Shown in pieces: positions 1-8,800 of a stretch of 13,854 bases of DNA (its first letter is position 1; the number at the start of each line of letters is the position of its first letter). Source of the stretch: Actinomycetota bacterium. Its GTDB lineage: Bacteria > Actinomycetota > Actinomycetes > Nanopelagicales > Nanopelagicaceae. The stretch lies in contig CANGCW010000014.1 of NCBI GenBank assembly GCA_947452525.1, positions 1 through 13,854 on the forward strand, read 5' to 3'. A model generated the notes under the pieces. The model was not told the origin of the DNA. It did no database searches and saw only the letters and a list, made by a program, of their open reading frames with translations. The translations under genes and the position numbers were made by a program.

Positions 1-647
1 ATGCGTAGCGCTTGAAAAGTTCTCTTCGCTGGATTGCCACCAGTTCTTCTCGCGGGAGCCGGGATGCTCTCTTTCACAAGGTCGGCAAGTTGCGTCGTTG
101 TTGAAAGCCTTCCCGCTGCTCTCGCTTCAATAATGTTATCTGCAATTCGCGGTGCGAACTTCTCTTCGCCATAGAGGCGGAGGATGCGAATCAATGAGTT
201 GCGATCATATGTAGAGAGCACGTCGAATGCGCTCTTTCCTTGCGACTGATCCATACGCATATCGAGAGGCGCATCTTGTGAATATGCAAAGCCCCTCTCC
301 CCTTGATCAAGTTGCATCGATGAGACGCCTAAATCAAAGAGAACGCCATCAACCGTTTTCACGCCAAGGTTCTGAACTACATCTGCAATCTTGTCGTACA
401 CAGTGTGAATGATGGTGATGCGATCAGCAAAAGCTTTTGTATTCTCAGTTGCTATAGCTATTGCAGATAGATCTCGATCGAGACCAATAATCTTAAGTTG
501 CGGAAATCTCTCAAGTAGGGCACGTGAATGCCCACCAAGACCGAGAGTTGCATCAACGACGAGAGCTTCGCCGCGTTCAGCGATGGCGCTCTCTATAGAT
601 GGGGTGAGCAGATCAATGCAGCGCTGGAGCGCAACTGGTATATGCAT
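1..647 (-). CDS. rsmH: RsmH (MraW), 16S rRNA C1402 N4-methyltransferase, C-terminus cut by window edge
   Basis: SAM-dependent methyltransferase that modifies N4 of C1402 in 16S rRNA in the cytoplasm; it is the second gene of the dcw cluster. Visible are the first 215 residues of a family usually about 310 long. The SAM-binding loop is DATLGLGGHS (32-41), followed by GLDRD (55-59), DLGVSSMQLD (105-114), PLDMRMD (127-133), YGEEKFA (159-165) and the family signature PAKRTFQALR (206-215). The reading frame is open to position 1. The ATG at 647 comes directly after an in-frame TAG, and an AAGGGGGAAG stretch just upstream serves as the ribosome binding site, so the start is firm. The gene lies downstream of mraZ on the same strand. 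Family assignment is from recognised motifs; the truncation is only the window edge. Confidence 0.97.
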   Translation of the reverse strand, partial: MHIPVALQRCIDLLTPSIESAIAERGEALVVDATLGLGGHSRALLERFPQLKIIGLDRDLSAIAIATENTKAFADRITIIHTVYDKIADVVQNLGVKTVDGVLFDLGVSSMQLDQGERGFAYSQDAPLDMRMDQSQGKSAFDVLSTYDRNSLIRILRLYGEEKFAPRIADNIIEARAAGRLSTTTQLADLVKESIPAPARRTGGNPAKRTFQALR

Positions 648-878
648 CTACTTCCCCCTTTCAGAACTTGCCTTACTTCACTCTGTTGTTGCTGTTGGTT
701 TTTATCGAAAACTCTTGTTTCTGCTGATTTGCGATAAGCGAGCGCATCATCTGAATTCACGCTGCTCTAGATAGGTCACCGCCGACCGACGGACCTGTAT
801 GTAACGGCGCCGGGGAAGAGGCGTCGTTGCATGAGGTCGGCAGTGGCCTACATAGAGAGAGCCGTTGCTCGATTATTT
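648..878 (-). other. mraZ-rsmH intergenic spacer (231 nt)
   Basis: This is an unusually roomy gap for two adjacent dcw genes in an otherwise tightly packed region. I see no convincing small gene in it: the reading frames present overlap mraZ and have no recognisable content. It holds an 8-bp palindrome CGGCGCCG (805-812) and no clear U-tailed terminator. A separate rsmH promoter could be here, but I could not identify convincing -35 and -10 boxes. Confidence 0.4.
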
Positions 879-1310
879 TTAGAAGAGACCCGGTAACACC
901 TCCGTTGATACATCCGCGAAGCCCTTCTCGCGATCGGAGAGATATGCAGTCCATGCCTGTGAATCCCAGATTTCCAAGCGGGTATTTGCACCGATAACTA
1001 CGCACTCTTTTTCAAGAGTTGCATAGGTGCGCAACCCGCCTGGAATCGTGACTCGACCCTGCTTATCTGGTACTTCATCATGAGCGCCAGCGAACATCAC
1101 GCGCATGTAATCGCGTGCTGCTTTCTCGGTGACGGGAGCTTGGCGAAGGCGCTCAGTTATTGCCGTGAACTCTTTAATGGGAAAGACATAGAGGCATCGC
1201 TCTTGGCCTTTAGTGATAACAAGGCCCTTCGCGAGTTCATCGCGGAAGCGGGCGGGGAGAATGATCCGCCCCTTCTCGTCGAGTTTTGGTTCGTGGGTGC
1301 CGAGAAACAT
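879..1310 (-). CDS. mraZ: MraZ, nucleoid-associated transcriptional regulator of the dcw cluster
   Basis: MraZ is a ring-forming AbrB/SpoVT-like DNA-binding protein that represses its own operon, the division and cell-wall (dcw) cluster, in bacteria where it has been studied. The 143-residue length is normal. The two tandem half-domains each carry the family loop, DEKGR at 11-15 and DKQGR at 82-86, each followed by a hydrophobic stretch ending in proline (IILPA, VTIPG). The start at 1310 gives the canonical N-terminus MFLGTHEPKLDEKGR. A purine-rich AAGGGGAGGGGG tract lies about 10 nt upstream. rsmH follows on the same strand, and a five-box decameric operator lies upstream, which fits autoregulation. 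The identification is secure; the regulatory role is known for the family, and autoregulation here is inferred. Confidence 0.97.
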   Translation of the reverse strand: MFLGTHEPKLDEKGRIILPARFRDELAKGLVITKGQERCLYVFPIKEFTAITERLRQAPVTEKAARDYMRVMFAGAHDEVPDKQGRVTIPGGLRTYATLEKECVVIGANTRLEIWDSQAWTAYLSDREKGFADVSTEVLPGLF

Positions 1311-1335
1311 AGGTAGCGCCCCCTCCCCTTATCGC

Positions 1336-1353
1336 CCACTGATCGCTCAGTGG
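1336..1353 (-). other. Inverted repeat in the mraZ leader
   Basis: CCACTGA-TCGC-TCAGTGG is a perfect 7-bp stem with a 4-nt loop, about 25 nt upstream of the mraZ start codon. It could form an RNA hairpin in the 5' leader or be a protein-binding dyad. No U-tract follows, so it is not a terminator. Function unknown. Confidence 0.4.
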
Positions 1354-1364
1354 AGCGTGCTTAC

Positions 1365-1380
1365 GCGGTAGCCCTACCGC
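1365..1380 (-). other. Second inverted repeat between the MraZ boxes and mraZ
   Basis: GCGGTAG-CC-CTACCGC is a perfect 7-bp inverted repeat with a 2-nt centre, directly between the MraZ boxes and the hairpin at 1336-1353. The tight centre favours a protein-binding dyad over a stable RNA hairpin. Function unknown. Confidence 0.4.
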
Positions 1381-1386
1381 TTGAAA

Positions 1387-1431
1387 CCCCACTTTACTCC
1401 CTTTTTCACCACTTTCAACCATTTAACCCCA
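1387..1431 (-). promoter_or_regulatory. MraZ operator: five boxes at exact 10-bp spacing
   Basis: Read on the minus strand (toward mraZ) the boxes are TGGGG (1431-1427), TGGTT (1421-1417), TGGTG (1411-1407), GGGAG (1401-1397) and TGGGG (1391-1387), each separated by exactly 5 nt. Direct TGGGN-like repeats with 5-nt spacers upstream of mraZ are the established MraZ target, so all boxes fall on the same face of the helix for the MraZ ring. The published cases I recall have about three or four boxes. The fourth box in reading order (GGGAG) is the most degenerate. Confidence 0.82.
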
Positions 1432-1510
1432 AAATCTTCCTCAGTCGAGAGAATCCACTCCATCTGCCCCATCTCTCCCTTCTCGTTCCCTTTCCGCTCC
1501 CTTGCCGCCC

Positions 1511-1530
1511 GAGCGGGGCCAGACCCGCTC
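1511..1530 (+). promoter_or_regulatory. Inverted repeat upstream of the ABC exporter operon
   Basis: GAGCGGG-GCCAGA-CCCGCTC is a perfect 7-bp inverted repeat ending about 21 bp before the proposed -10 box, so it overlaps the place expected for a -35 element. A shorter related dyad, GAGCACGCTC, follows at 1534-1543. It could be an operator for a regulator of the exporter, or a hairpin. No regulator gene is adjacent that would identify the ligand. Confidence 0.4.
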
Positions 1531-1551
1531 AGGGAGCACGCTCAAACCCAT

Positions 1552-1557
1552 TACGAT
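1552..1557 (+). promoter_or_regulatory. -10 box for a probable leaderless ABC operon transcript
   Basis: TACGAT fits the TANNNT -10 pattern and ends 8 nt before the ATG at 1565. No Shine-Dalgarno sequence precedes that ATG. This geometry places the transcription start at or just before the start codon, as in leaderless actinobacterial mRNAs. No good -35 hexamer is visible at 17-18 bp. Confidence 0.45.
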
Positions 1558-1564
1558 TTCGAGC

Positions 1565-2509
1565 ATGACCTCGAATTTCCGCATCGGCGACCCACTTATC
1601 CGCGCATCGAAGCTCCGGAAGGAGTTCGGGGATTTCACGGCGGTCAATGGAATCGATTTTGAGGTCCGCAAGGGCGAGTCCTTCGGCTTCCTGGGTCCCA
1701 ATGGAGCCGGCAAATCGACCACCATGCGGATCATCGCCGCCACCCTCACCCGTACATCAGGGGAAATCACCATTCTGGATAAAGACCCGGAGGTTCACGG
1801 CCCAGAAATCAGAGCCCACCTCGGTGTTGTTCCTCAGCAAGATAATCTCGATGCAGCACTTACGGTGGAAGACAATCTCTATATCTACGGTCGCTACTTC
1901 GGCCTCTCCAAGAAGTTCATTCGAAATAAGATTGAAGAGTTACTTGAGTTCGCACAGCTGGAAGAGAAGCGTTCAGTAAAAGTTGAAGCTCTCAGTGGTG
2001 GAATGAAGCGCCGCCTCACCATCGCGCGCGCACTTATCAGCGAACCAGAGATTCTCATGCTCGATGAACCAACTACAGGTCTGGATCCCCAAGCTCGTCA
2101 CATTCTCTGGGATCGCCTCTTCCGTTTGAAAGAGCAAGGAGTAACCCTTCTCATTACAACACACTTTATGGATGAGGCAGAGCAACTCTGCGATCGATTG
2201 ATGGTGATGGATAAGGGCTCCATCATGGCCGAGGACTCTCCTGCATCACTCATCAAGAACTTCGCCACGAAGGAAGTTCTTGAAGTTCGATTCGGCTCTG
2301 GAAGAAATGTAGAGCTCGCAGATACTCTCCGCACACACTGTGATCGGATTGAAGTATTGCCCGATCGCGTATTGATGTATGCCGAGTCTGGCGAAGACCT
2401 GCTTCATCGCCTGGTAAGCAATGGACTTCAACCGCTGACCTCATTAGTGAGAAGAAGTTCATTGGAAGATGTCTTCCTTCGCCTTACTGGCAGAACCCTG
2501 GTTGACTAA
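1565..2509 (+). CDS. ABC-2 type exporter, ATP-binding subunit (DrrA/NodI-like)
   Basis: Cytoplasmic ATPase that drives an ABC-2 exporter formed with the two permeases encoded next. All nucleotide-binding motifs are intact in the 314 residues: Walker A GPNGAGKS (44-51), Q-loop (91-92), signature LSGGM (143-147), Walker B LMLDE (164-168), D-loop GLD (172-174) and H-loop H200. The C-terminal region ends with EDVFLRLTGR (301-310), typical of drug and polysaccharide exporter ATPases of the DrrA/NodI group. A start at 1502 is possible, but ATG 1565 is preferred because family similarity begins just after it and a -10 box lies 8 nt upstream. Its TAA stop shares one base with the next ATG (TAATG). 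The substrate cannot be told from sequence: lipids, glycans or drugs are all handled by this family. Confidence 0.93.
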   Translation: MTSNFRIGDPLIRASKLRKEFGDFTAVNGIDFEVRKGESFGFLGPNGAGKSTTMRIIAATLTRTSGEITILDKDPEVHGPEIRAHLGVVPQQDNLDAALTVEDNLYIYGRYFGLSKKFIRNKIEELLEFAQLEEKRSVKVEALSGGMKRRLTIARALISEPEILMLDEPTTGLDPQARHILWDRLFRLKEQGVTLLITTHFMDEAEQLCDRLMVMDKGSIMAEDSPASLIKNFATKEVLEVRFGSGRNVELADTLRTHCDRIEVLPDRVLMYAESGEDLLHRLVSNGLQPLTSLVRRSSLEDVFLRLTGRTLVD

Positions 2510-3372
2510 TGAGCGCCACGGAAAACGCTACGTTGAAGAGTGAGATGGTTCGCCGAGGTTCACTCCATCTCATCAATGTTCCAAGGATTAAGCGCTGGGG
2601 CGCTTACTACGTCCTTGAGGCGCGCATTCGCAACATGAGCAAATGGAAGTTCTCGATTCTTGCAGCCTCCATTGGATCTCCACTCTTCTATCTCATCTCG
2701 GTTGGTATTGGCGTCGGCTCATTCATTAATTCACACTCGGCCGGTCGTGGAATCGATGGCGTGAAGTACATGACCTTCCTTGCCCCAGCTCTCCTTGCGC
2801 AAGTTGCAATCCAGGATGGTTTGAGTGAAGTCACCTTCCCTACCCTTCAAGGATTTAAGTGGGAGAAGAACTTCTTTGCGATGAATTCAACTCCACTCAC
2901 AGGTCGACATATCGCGGTAGGTACATGGCTCTCGGCAATTGCTCGCATCTCATTAACCGTCGTCGCCTACATCGCTATCATGTATACATTTGGCGCGATT
3001 CACGGTTGGTCGCCTCTGCTCGCAATTTTTACCGCCGTGCTCGGCTCTGCTGCCTTCTCTGCACTCATGATGGGCGCAACCGCTGCCATTAAGAATGACG
3101 ATATGTTTCTGACGCTCCTTCAACGCGTGGCCATCATGCCGCTCTTCCTCTTCTCTGGAACTTTCTATCCCCTCAAATCCATGCCTGAATTTCTTCAGTG
3201 GATCGGTTGGTGCTCTCCCGTCTGGCATGCCACAGAACTTGGACGTTGGTTGACTTATGACCATCCGCTCAACGGCAACTCGCTACTGATTCACTTCTCT
3301 TACTTTGCCGTGATGCTCGTTGGTGGCCTCTGGTTTGCTATCCGCACCTTTGAGAAGAGGTTGGCAAAATGA
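2509..3372 (+). CDS. ABC-2 type exporter permease 1
   Basis: A 287-residue integral membrane protein of the ABC2_membrane family with about six transmembrane segments. Family features include the first membrane pass after a cytoplasmic arm, the conserved FLAPALLAQVAIQDG stretch, and the LFLFSGTFYPL segment before the last helix pair, which is typical of NodJ/DrrB-type permeases. It is translationally coupled to the ATPase upstream (TAATG) and to the second permease downstream (ATGA, 4-nt overlap). It most likely forms a heterodimer with that second permease, because the two share layout (FIAPALLA and FLFSGSFYPI in the partner) but differ in sequence. Substrate unknown. Confidence 0.9.
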   Translation: MSATENATLKSEMVRRGSLHLINVPRIKRWGAYYVLEARIRNMSKWKFSILAASIGSPLFYLISVGIGVGSFINSHSAGRGIDGVKYMTFLAPALLAQVAIQDGLSEVTFPTLQGFKWEKNFFAMNSTPLTGRHIAVGTWLSAIARISLTVVAYIAIMYTFGAIHGWSPLLAIFTAVLGSAAFSALMMGATAAIKNDDMFLTLLQRVAIMPLFLFSGTFYPLKSMPEFLQWIGWCSPVWHATELGRWLTYDHPLNGNSLLIHFSYFAVMLVGGLWFAIRTFEKRLAK

Positions 3373-4214
3373 GTAGTATGAAAGAACACGTCTCCATTGC
3401 CGTTGCAATCGCTGAGAAGCGTCGCGGGCGACGGAGCGAACGAATCTACTCTGGACGTGCGCGAGCCGTACTCGAGCGAAGCGCTATCGCCTTTAAGAGC
3501 TCTGCCTGGGTCGTCATCCTTAGTGGCTTTCTTGAACCGGTTCTCTTTCTCTTCTCTTTCGGTTATGGAGTTGGCAAGCTGATTGGAACGATTGATGTCG
3601 GAAACCATCACCTTGTTACATATGCCCAATTCATCGCGCCAGCTCTCCTTGCAACGAGTGCAATGAACGGTGCGATCTATGACTCCACGTGGAATGTCTA
3701 CTTCAAATTAAAGTTTGATCGCATCTATCATGCAATGCTCGCAACTTCACTTGGACCACTTGATGTGGCACTTGGTGAGATTGGTTGGGCACTATTGCGC
3801 GGACTCGTCTACGCAACCGGATTCATGGCTATCGTCATGCCACTTGGTCTTATCCATGGCGCTGGCGCACTCTTTGCAATTCCAGCAGCAGTGCTTATTG
3901 CATTTGGATTCGCATCCATCGGTATGGCGATCACTACCTACATGAAGTCATTCCAACAGATGGATATGATCAATATCGTCATGCTGCCGATGTTTCTCTT
4001 CTCGGGATCGTTCTACCCCATCACGATCTATCCTGAGTGGTTACAGGTGATTATTAAGATTCTGCCACTCTGGCATGCAATCTCATTGATTAGAGCGATC
4101 GCTCTGGGCGTAGTAACGATTGGAACGTTCGGACATCTCGCCTACTTCATTGCGATGGTTGCAATCGGCTTAGTGTTGACGACTCGTCGCCTCTACGCCC
4201 TCTTTATGCGTTAA
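3369..4214 (+). CDS. ABC-2 type exporter permease 2 (NodJ-like)
   Basis: A 281-residue permease with about six membrane segments, a paralogue of the permease before it. It resembles NodJ most: QFIAPALLATSAMNGAIYDS, then a VALGEIGWALLRG region and an LPMFLFSGSFYPI segment before the final helices. The N-terminal 35 residues are Arg-rich and probably cytoplasmic. It starts within the stop of the upstream gene (ATGA). Its TAA stop shares TTAA (4211-4214) with the TAA of the convergent DUF3040 gene, so there is no intergenic terminator at this junction. With the ATPase this makes a complete two-permease exporter. NodIJ export of Nod factors gives the family its name, but no such role is implied here. 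Confidence 0.9.
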   Translation: MSSMKEHVSIAVAIAEKRRGRRSERIYSGRARAVLERSAIAFKSSAWVVILSGFLEPVLFLFSFGYGVGKLIGTIDVGNHHLVTYAQFIAPALLATSAMNGAIYDSTWNVYFKLKFDRIYHAMLATSLGPLDVALGEIGWALLRGLVYATGFMAIVMPLGLIHGAGALFAIPAAVLIAFGFASIGMAITTYMKSFQQMDMINIVMLPMFLFSGSFYPITIYPEWLQVIIKILPLWHAISLIRAIALGVVTIGTFGHLAYFIAMVAIGLVLTTRRLYALFMR

Positions 4215-4588
4215 TTGCCGTTGCGCATGTCCCAGCGACGTTGAAGGCGATCTCCGAAACTTCCACGAGCTTTCTTTGCCTTGCCACTCTTCGCGCCTGC
4301 ATTTACAAGAGAGAGTTTTGCTGAGCGCGCTGAACCATGAGAGATTGCAGTAAAACCGCCGTAGAGGGCGAAGATAAATCCGCCGATGCTGACTGCTGGG
4401 ATCTTTGCGACGAGGCCAATGAGAAGTGCCGCCATTCCAACCCCGATAAGCACTGCTCCACGAATAAGGGATGCGACCCCACGCGTACGTCTCTTTGCGG
4501 TGAGGGTTGAGACTAAACGTGGATCCTCAGCTGCTAGAGCAGCCTCCATCTCGGCGAGAGTCTTCTTTTCGTGTTCGGAGAGTGGCAC
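4211..4588 (-). CDS. DUF3040 family membrane protein
   Basis: A 125-residue actinobacterial protein of unknown function. From GTG 4588 it reads MPLSEHEKKTLAEMEAAL, the standard DUF3040 opening, followed by AEDPRL (20-25). Two adjacent transmembrane helices follow at about 41-62 and 65-85, then a basic C-terminal tail with many Lys and Arg. An upstream ATG at 4612 would add eight residues outside the family pattern. GTG is also favoured by a TATCCT box 6 nt upstream and the absence of a Shine-Dalgarno sequence. DUF3040 genes are often found near mraZ in actinobacteria (as I recall for mycobacteria), which fits the location here, although an ABC operon now separates them. Its stop codon overlaps that of the convergent permease gene. 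Confidence 0.88.
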   Translation of the reverse strand: MPLSEHEKKTLAEMEAALAAEDPRLVSTLTAKRRTRGVASLIRGAVLIGVGMAALLIGLVAKIPAVSIGGFIFALYGGFTAISHGSARSAKLSLVNAGAKSGKAKKARGSFGDRLQRRWDMRNGN

Positions 4589-4594
4589 AGGTAA

Positions 4595-4600
4595 AGGATA
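4595..4600 (-). promoter_or_regulatory. -10 box for a probable leaderless DUF3040 transcript
   Basis: TATCCT on the minus strand ends 6 nt before the GTG start at 4588, the spacing expected if transcription starts at the first base of the codon. It implies that DUF3040 is transcribed separately from dinB, which ends 69 nt upstream. The -35 region is poor. Confidence 0.5.
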
Positions 4601-4657
4601 GGCGAACACCACCCGGTTGAGAAAGTGCGATGAGGTTAAAGCCCTAATTCAAGGCAA

Positions 4658-5872
4658 TTACTCAGACTCATCCTCGCGCTTGCGAGGCAGAAGAGAGGCA
4701 GGGCGGACACTTCCCCGCCCAAAGCGCTCAAGGGCCTTATCCATCGCCTCGGTCGCCTCTCCCCACCCATGCTCCCGACCACCGAGGGAGAGTTGCTCAA
4801 AGCTGCCTGCGGCATCGTGGAGATTATCCAGCGAGACTCCAACTAATCGGATTCGCGCACGATCTAGCTTCAGATCCAGGTAGAGCTTCTTCACAATCTC
4901 ATAACACTCATGCACGCTATTGATAGGTTGATCAACAGTGCGTGAACGGTTAATCGTTTTAAAATCGGCGAAGCGAACCTTAATCGAGATCGTCTGAGCC
5001 TTTAACCCCTTCTGTCTCAATCGAAATGTTGATCGCTCAGTCATGCGGAGCAACTCTTTTAATATCTCTTGCGGATCATCGATATCGTACGAGAAGGTCT
5101 CTGCTGCGCTGACACTTCTATCTGGCTCATCCAACACAACGGGGCGATAATCCCTTCCCCAGGAGAGTTCATGAAGGTGTTCACCTGCCGCTTGCCCAAG
5201 TGCGCGAATGAGAGTCGCCCGCGGAGTATCGGCGATATCTTTTACTGTTCGCAGTCCAAGGCGTTGCAACTCTTCATTTGTCTTTGGCCCCACTCCCCAG
5301 ATTGCGCTCACTGGAAGCGGATGGAGAAATTCAAGTACGCGGTGGTGATCAATCTCCAGCATTCCATTCGGCTTGCAATATGTGGAGGCGAGTTTGGCGA
5401 TAAATTTACTTGTTGCAATTCCAACTGAGCATGTGATCTTCTCTTCATCCTCTACCCGCTTGCGAATGAGAGCGCCAATCTCCTTTCCGGTACCGAGAAG
5501 GCGCCTCGCACCAGTTACATCGATAAATGCTTCATCGAGCGAGAGTGGCTCTACTAACGGAGAGACCGAGCGGAAGATCTCCATGATGTGCGATGAGACT
5601 TCGCTATAGCGGGCGTGATCCACGGGAACGAATGCAGCGTTCGGAGCCAAACGCCTCGCCTGACTTACCGGCATCGCAGAGTGCACACCTAACTTACGCG
5701 CAGCGTAATTTGCTGAGCTCACCACTCCACGAACACCCATTCCAACAACGACCGGGCGTCCTCGCAGTGAGGGATCATCACGCTCTGCAACAGCAGCGAA
5801 GAAGGCGTCCATATCAACATGGAGAATTGTTGGCAGATCGCTATCTGCTCTCGTATCTATCTGCTCGCTCAA
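4658..5872 (-). CDS. dinB: DNA polymerase IV (DinB), Y-family translesion polymerase
   Basis: An error-prone Y-family polymerase that copies past damaged bases. The 404 residues show the catalytic motifs HVDMDAFFAAV (18-28; D20, with F25 as the probable steric gate against ribonucleotides) and SLDEAF (111-116; D113, E114). YAARKLGV (56-63), the helix-hairpin-helix region near IWGVGPKT (191-198) and the little-finger domain (about 250-355) follow. A beta-clamp motif QLSLG sits at 360-364, followed by a 40-residue Arg/Glu-rich tail. The start is TTG at 5872, overlapping the dnaE2 stop (TTGA), with GGGAGGGGG about 9 nt upstream; the only in-frame alternatives would cut into the catalytic motif. 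It is the last gene of the LexA-controlled operon, so DNA-damage induction is expected. It is DinB and not ImuB, because the catalytic carboxylates are intact. Confidence 0.96.
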   Translation of the reverse strand: MSEQIDTRADSDLPTILHVDMDAFFAAVAERDDPSLRGRPVVVGMGVRGVVSSANYAARKLGVHSAMPVSQARRLAPNAAFVPVDHARYSEVSSHIMEIFRSVSPLVEPLSLDEAFIDVTGARRLLGTGKEIGALIRKRVEDEEKITCSVGIATSKFIAKLASTYCKPNGMLEIDHHRVLEFLHPLPVSAIWGVGPKTNEELQRLGLRTVKDIADTPRATLIRALGQAAGEHLHELSWGRDYRPVVLDEPDRSVSAAETFSYDIDDPQEILKELLRMTERSTFRLRQKGLKAQTISIKVRFADFKTINRSRTVDQPINSVHECYEIVKKLYLDLKLDRARIRLVGVSLDNLHDAAGSFEQLSLGGREHGWGEATEAMDKALERFGRGSVRPASLLPRKREDESE

Positions 5873-8800
5873 CTCTGCCCACCCCCTCCCACTCTGCTCT
5901 TACTCAGATTACGCCATTTCTCATAAGAGTCGCTTAACTCCCATACCTTTGTTGCGCGAATTGATACCCCTCGCTCTCCCGTTCTACGGAGTTGGCCACG
6001 GACTAAGAAGAGTTTGGAGCTGTAGAGCAGTGAGGCTGAGCTCTCCTGTACATCTTCAAAGAAGGTGATATCGCTACAACCAAAGCCATCGTCAAGAGTG
6101 AGGAACATGACCCGCCTGCCTGACCGGACCGGGGGCGTCTGCAGTGCAACACGGACGCCTGCAACTAAGACCTGCGAACCAGCGCGCTGCCTAATGAGAT
6201 CTGATGAACGAATCGCTCCCACATGGTTAAGAAAACCTCTGTATTTATCGACGATATGCGCAGAGATATCCATCCCCATAATGCGTAACTCGTGCTGAAG
6301 AATTTCATCTGATGTAAAGGATGGGAGGCCGCTCGGAGTGAGATGCATAGAAGAGAAATCTGTTGGCAGAGAGATCTGATCAGATTGCCTTGACCCTCTC
6401 TTCTTCGTTGTATCAATCCCTAACCGATAGAGATCTTGCATATGTAACAGGAGATCTCGCCGGTTAATACCGGCAGCGCCATCAGGAGAGCGCTCGTTGA
6501 TCTGATGCAGTTCATCAAATGCACCAACGAGTAGGAGCGCCTCAGTTGTTGGACGGCTCACTCCGGAACGAAGGATGAAATCTCTGAGATCCATATAGGG
6601 ACGCGCTGCAACGATTCTCTCAACCTCTGCGCCACTTATCCCTTGGAGATCTGCAAGAGCCATGCGAATCGCATAACCGCGTCCATCGGGAAGTTCGAGT
6701 GGCTCTCCCGTTCCAGGAAGATCCGGTGCTACATATGGAACCTGTGCCGTTGACTCAATCCTCTCAACCCTCTCAACGCGATAGCCGCTCTCGGATTTAT
6801 TGATATGGAGCGGGGCAATCTCAATCCCCCACTGCTTCGCATCATGGAGCAGAACTCTCTTCGGATACATCCCAGGGTCATGGGTCAAGATTCCTGCGAA
6901 GAAGGCGGCAGGGTGGTAACTCTTCAACCATGCCGATTGATATGTTGGCAGTGCAAATGCAGCAGCGTGCGCTTTACAGAAACCAAAAGAGGCGAAGGCG
7001 CGGAGAATCTCCCAGACCTTATCTACAACGCGGTGGGTATAGCCCTCGGCAAGTGCTGCGCCATAGAACCAATCGCAGACCTCTTGCTGGCTCTCAAAGG
7101 TGCCGAGCGCTCTCCGCTTCTCATCTGCCTCAGCGAGCGAAATTCCCGTCATCACCGAGATGGCTCTGATGACCTGTTCATGGAAGACAACGACGCCCTC
7201 TGTCTCGGCGAGGATCGGCTCTAGATTCTCATGAATAATTTCGCGCGTGCGATAACCATGGCGAGTATTAATAAAGGGTGTGATCATGTCGCTCTTCACT
7301 GGACCTGGCCTAAAGAGAGAGATATCGATAATTAGGTCGGTAAAGTTATTAGGAGAGAGCTTGCCAACTAACTCACGTTGACCGGGGCTCTCCACTTGAA
7401 AGAGGCCGAGCGTCCTCGTTGATTTAATAAGATCGAATGTCTTCTTATCATCCAAGTTAAGAGCATCGATATCAATTCTCTTCTCATCCACTCTCTCAAT
7501 CTCTCGAATGGCATAGGAGAGAGCAGATTGCATGCGGACGCCAAGGACATCTAACTTTAAGAGGCCGATAGCTTCGACATCATCCTTGTCGTACTGCACC
7601 ATTGGATAAGCACTTGCATTGATCTCGACCGGTGCAAAATCTCTCAGAGTCCGATCACCAATAATCACTGCACATGGATGCATAGAGAGGTGGCGTGGAA
7701 GACCATCAAGTCTCTCCGCGAGAAATATCGCCGTCTTCATCAAGGGCGTACTCAGCTTCAGGCCGCGCAACTCTGGAAGGTTCTCAAGCGCCTTGCCAAT
7801 ATTCTTTGCGCGAATATGTGGCAGCGACTTTGCAATGGTGTCGATCTCCATCGGTGCTATTCCGAGCGCCATACCCACATCACGGATTGCATGGCGCGCT
7901 CTATATGTCTCCACCATCGAGACCGTTGCGGTGCGCTCAGGGCCGAAGCGGGCGAAGATTGCATCGTAGATCTCAAGACGTCTATCCGATTCAACATCGA
8001 TATCGATATCCGGGAGTTCATGCCTCTGTGTTGAGCAGAAGCGCTCCATCAGGAGGCCTTGGCTTATTGGTTCAACGCCTGAAATTCCCAAGAGGTAACA
8101 GATAAGTGAACCCGCTCCGCTTCCACGAGCAGCGACGCGAACCCCAAGTTCACGGGAGATATCGGTGATATCAGCGACGGCTAAGAAGTATGGCTCATAC
8201 CCCAGGGTCTGCACAGTGGTGAGTTCCTCTTCTAGGCGCTCACTTGCCTGCCGCAAGAGTTCACCGGAGTATCTCCGAGCAAGCGCGCTCTCACTTCTCT
8301 GACGAAGTTGTATTACTAAATCTGCGTGCCGCTCTCCGCCGACCGCATCAGGTTCAGGGAGATGAATTGCGCCAAGTCCCACATCGCGACGGGGCGAGAG
8401 AATCGCCCTCTCGCTCCACTCATGAGTTGTCGCAAGGAGTGCGGCACCACTTCTCTCCCCCGCAGCACGCGCAATCTCATCTGCAACAAGTGACATCTCC
8501 GCCGTTGACTTAAGGTATCCCTCGCTATTGCGTCGTTCTACATGCCGTTCATGAAGGGGCACCAGCAAACGTGCAGAGTCCAAGACATCTGCGATTGGCC
8601 CATCTTCGCGATCAAGCATCCTCGTTGCATTGGTGAGAATTGCGGGAATCTTTCTATCGCGAGCAAAAGATAATAACTTCCCGGCAGAGGGCGTTGAGAG
8701 TGGACCATCCCCCCGGATCATATGAGATGTGCATTCAATCCCTTGGTCTGCAAAGAGGTCGCTCGTTGAGGCAAAGAGCGAGTGCGCAGCATCCAACCTT

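Noticed and set aside
757..1005. Open frame of 82 codons on the minus strand overlapping the end of mraZ
   Set aside because: It overlaps mraZ out of frame, has no recognisable domain and no ribosome binding site.
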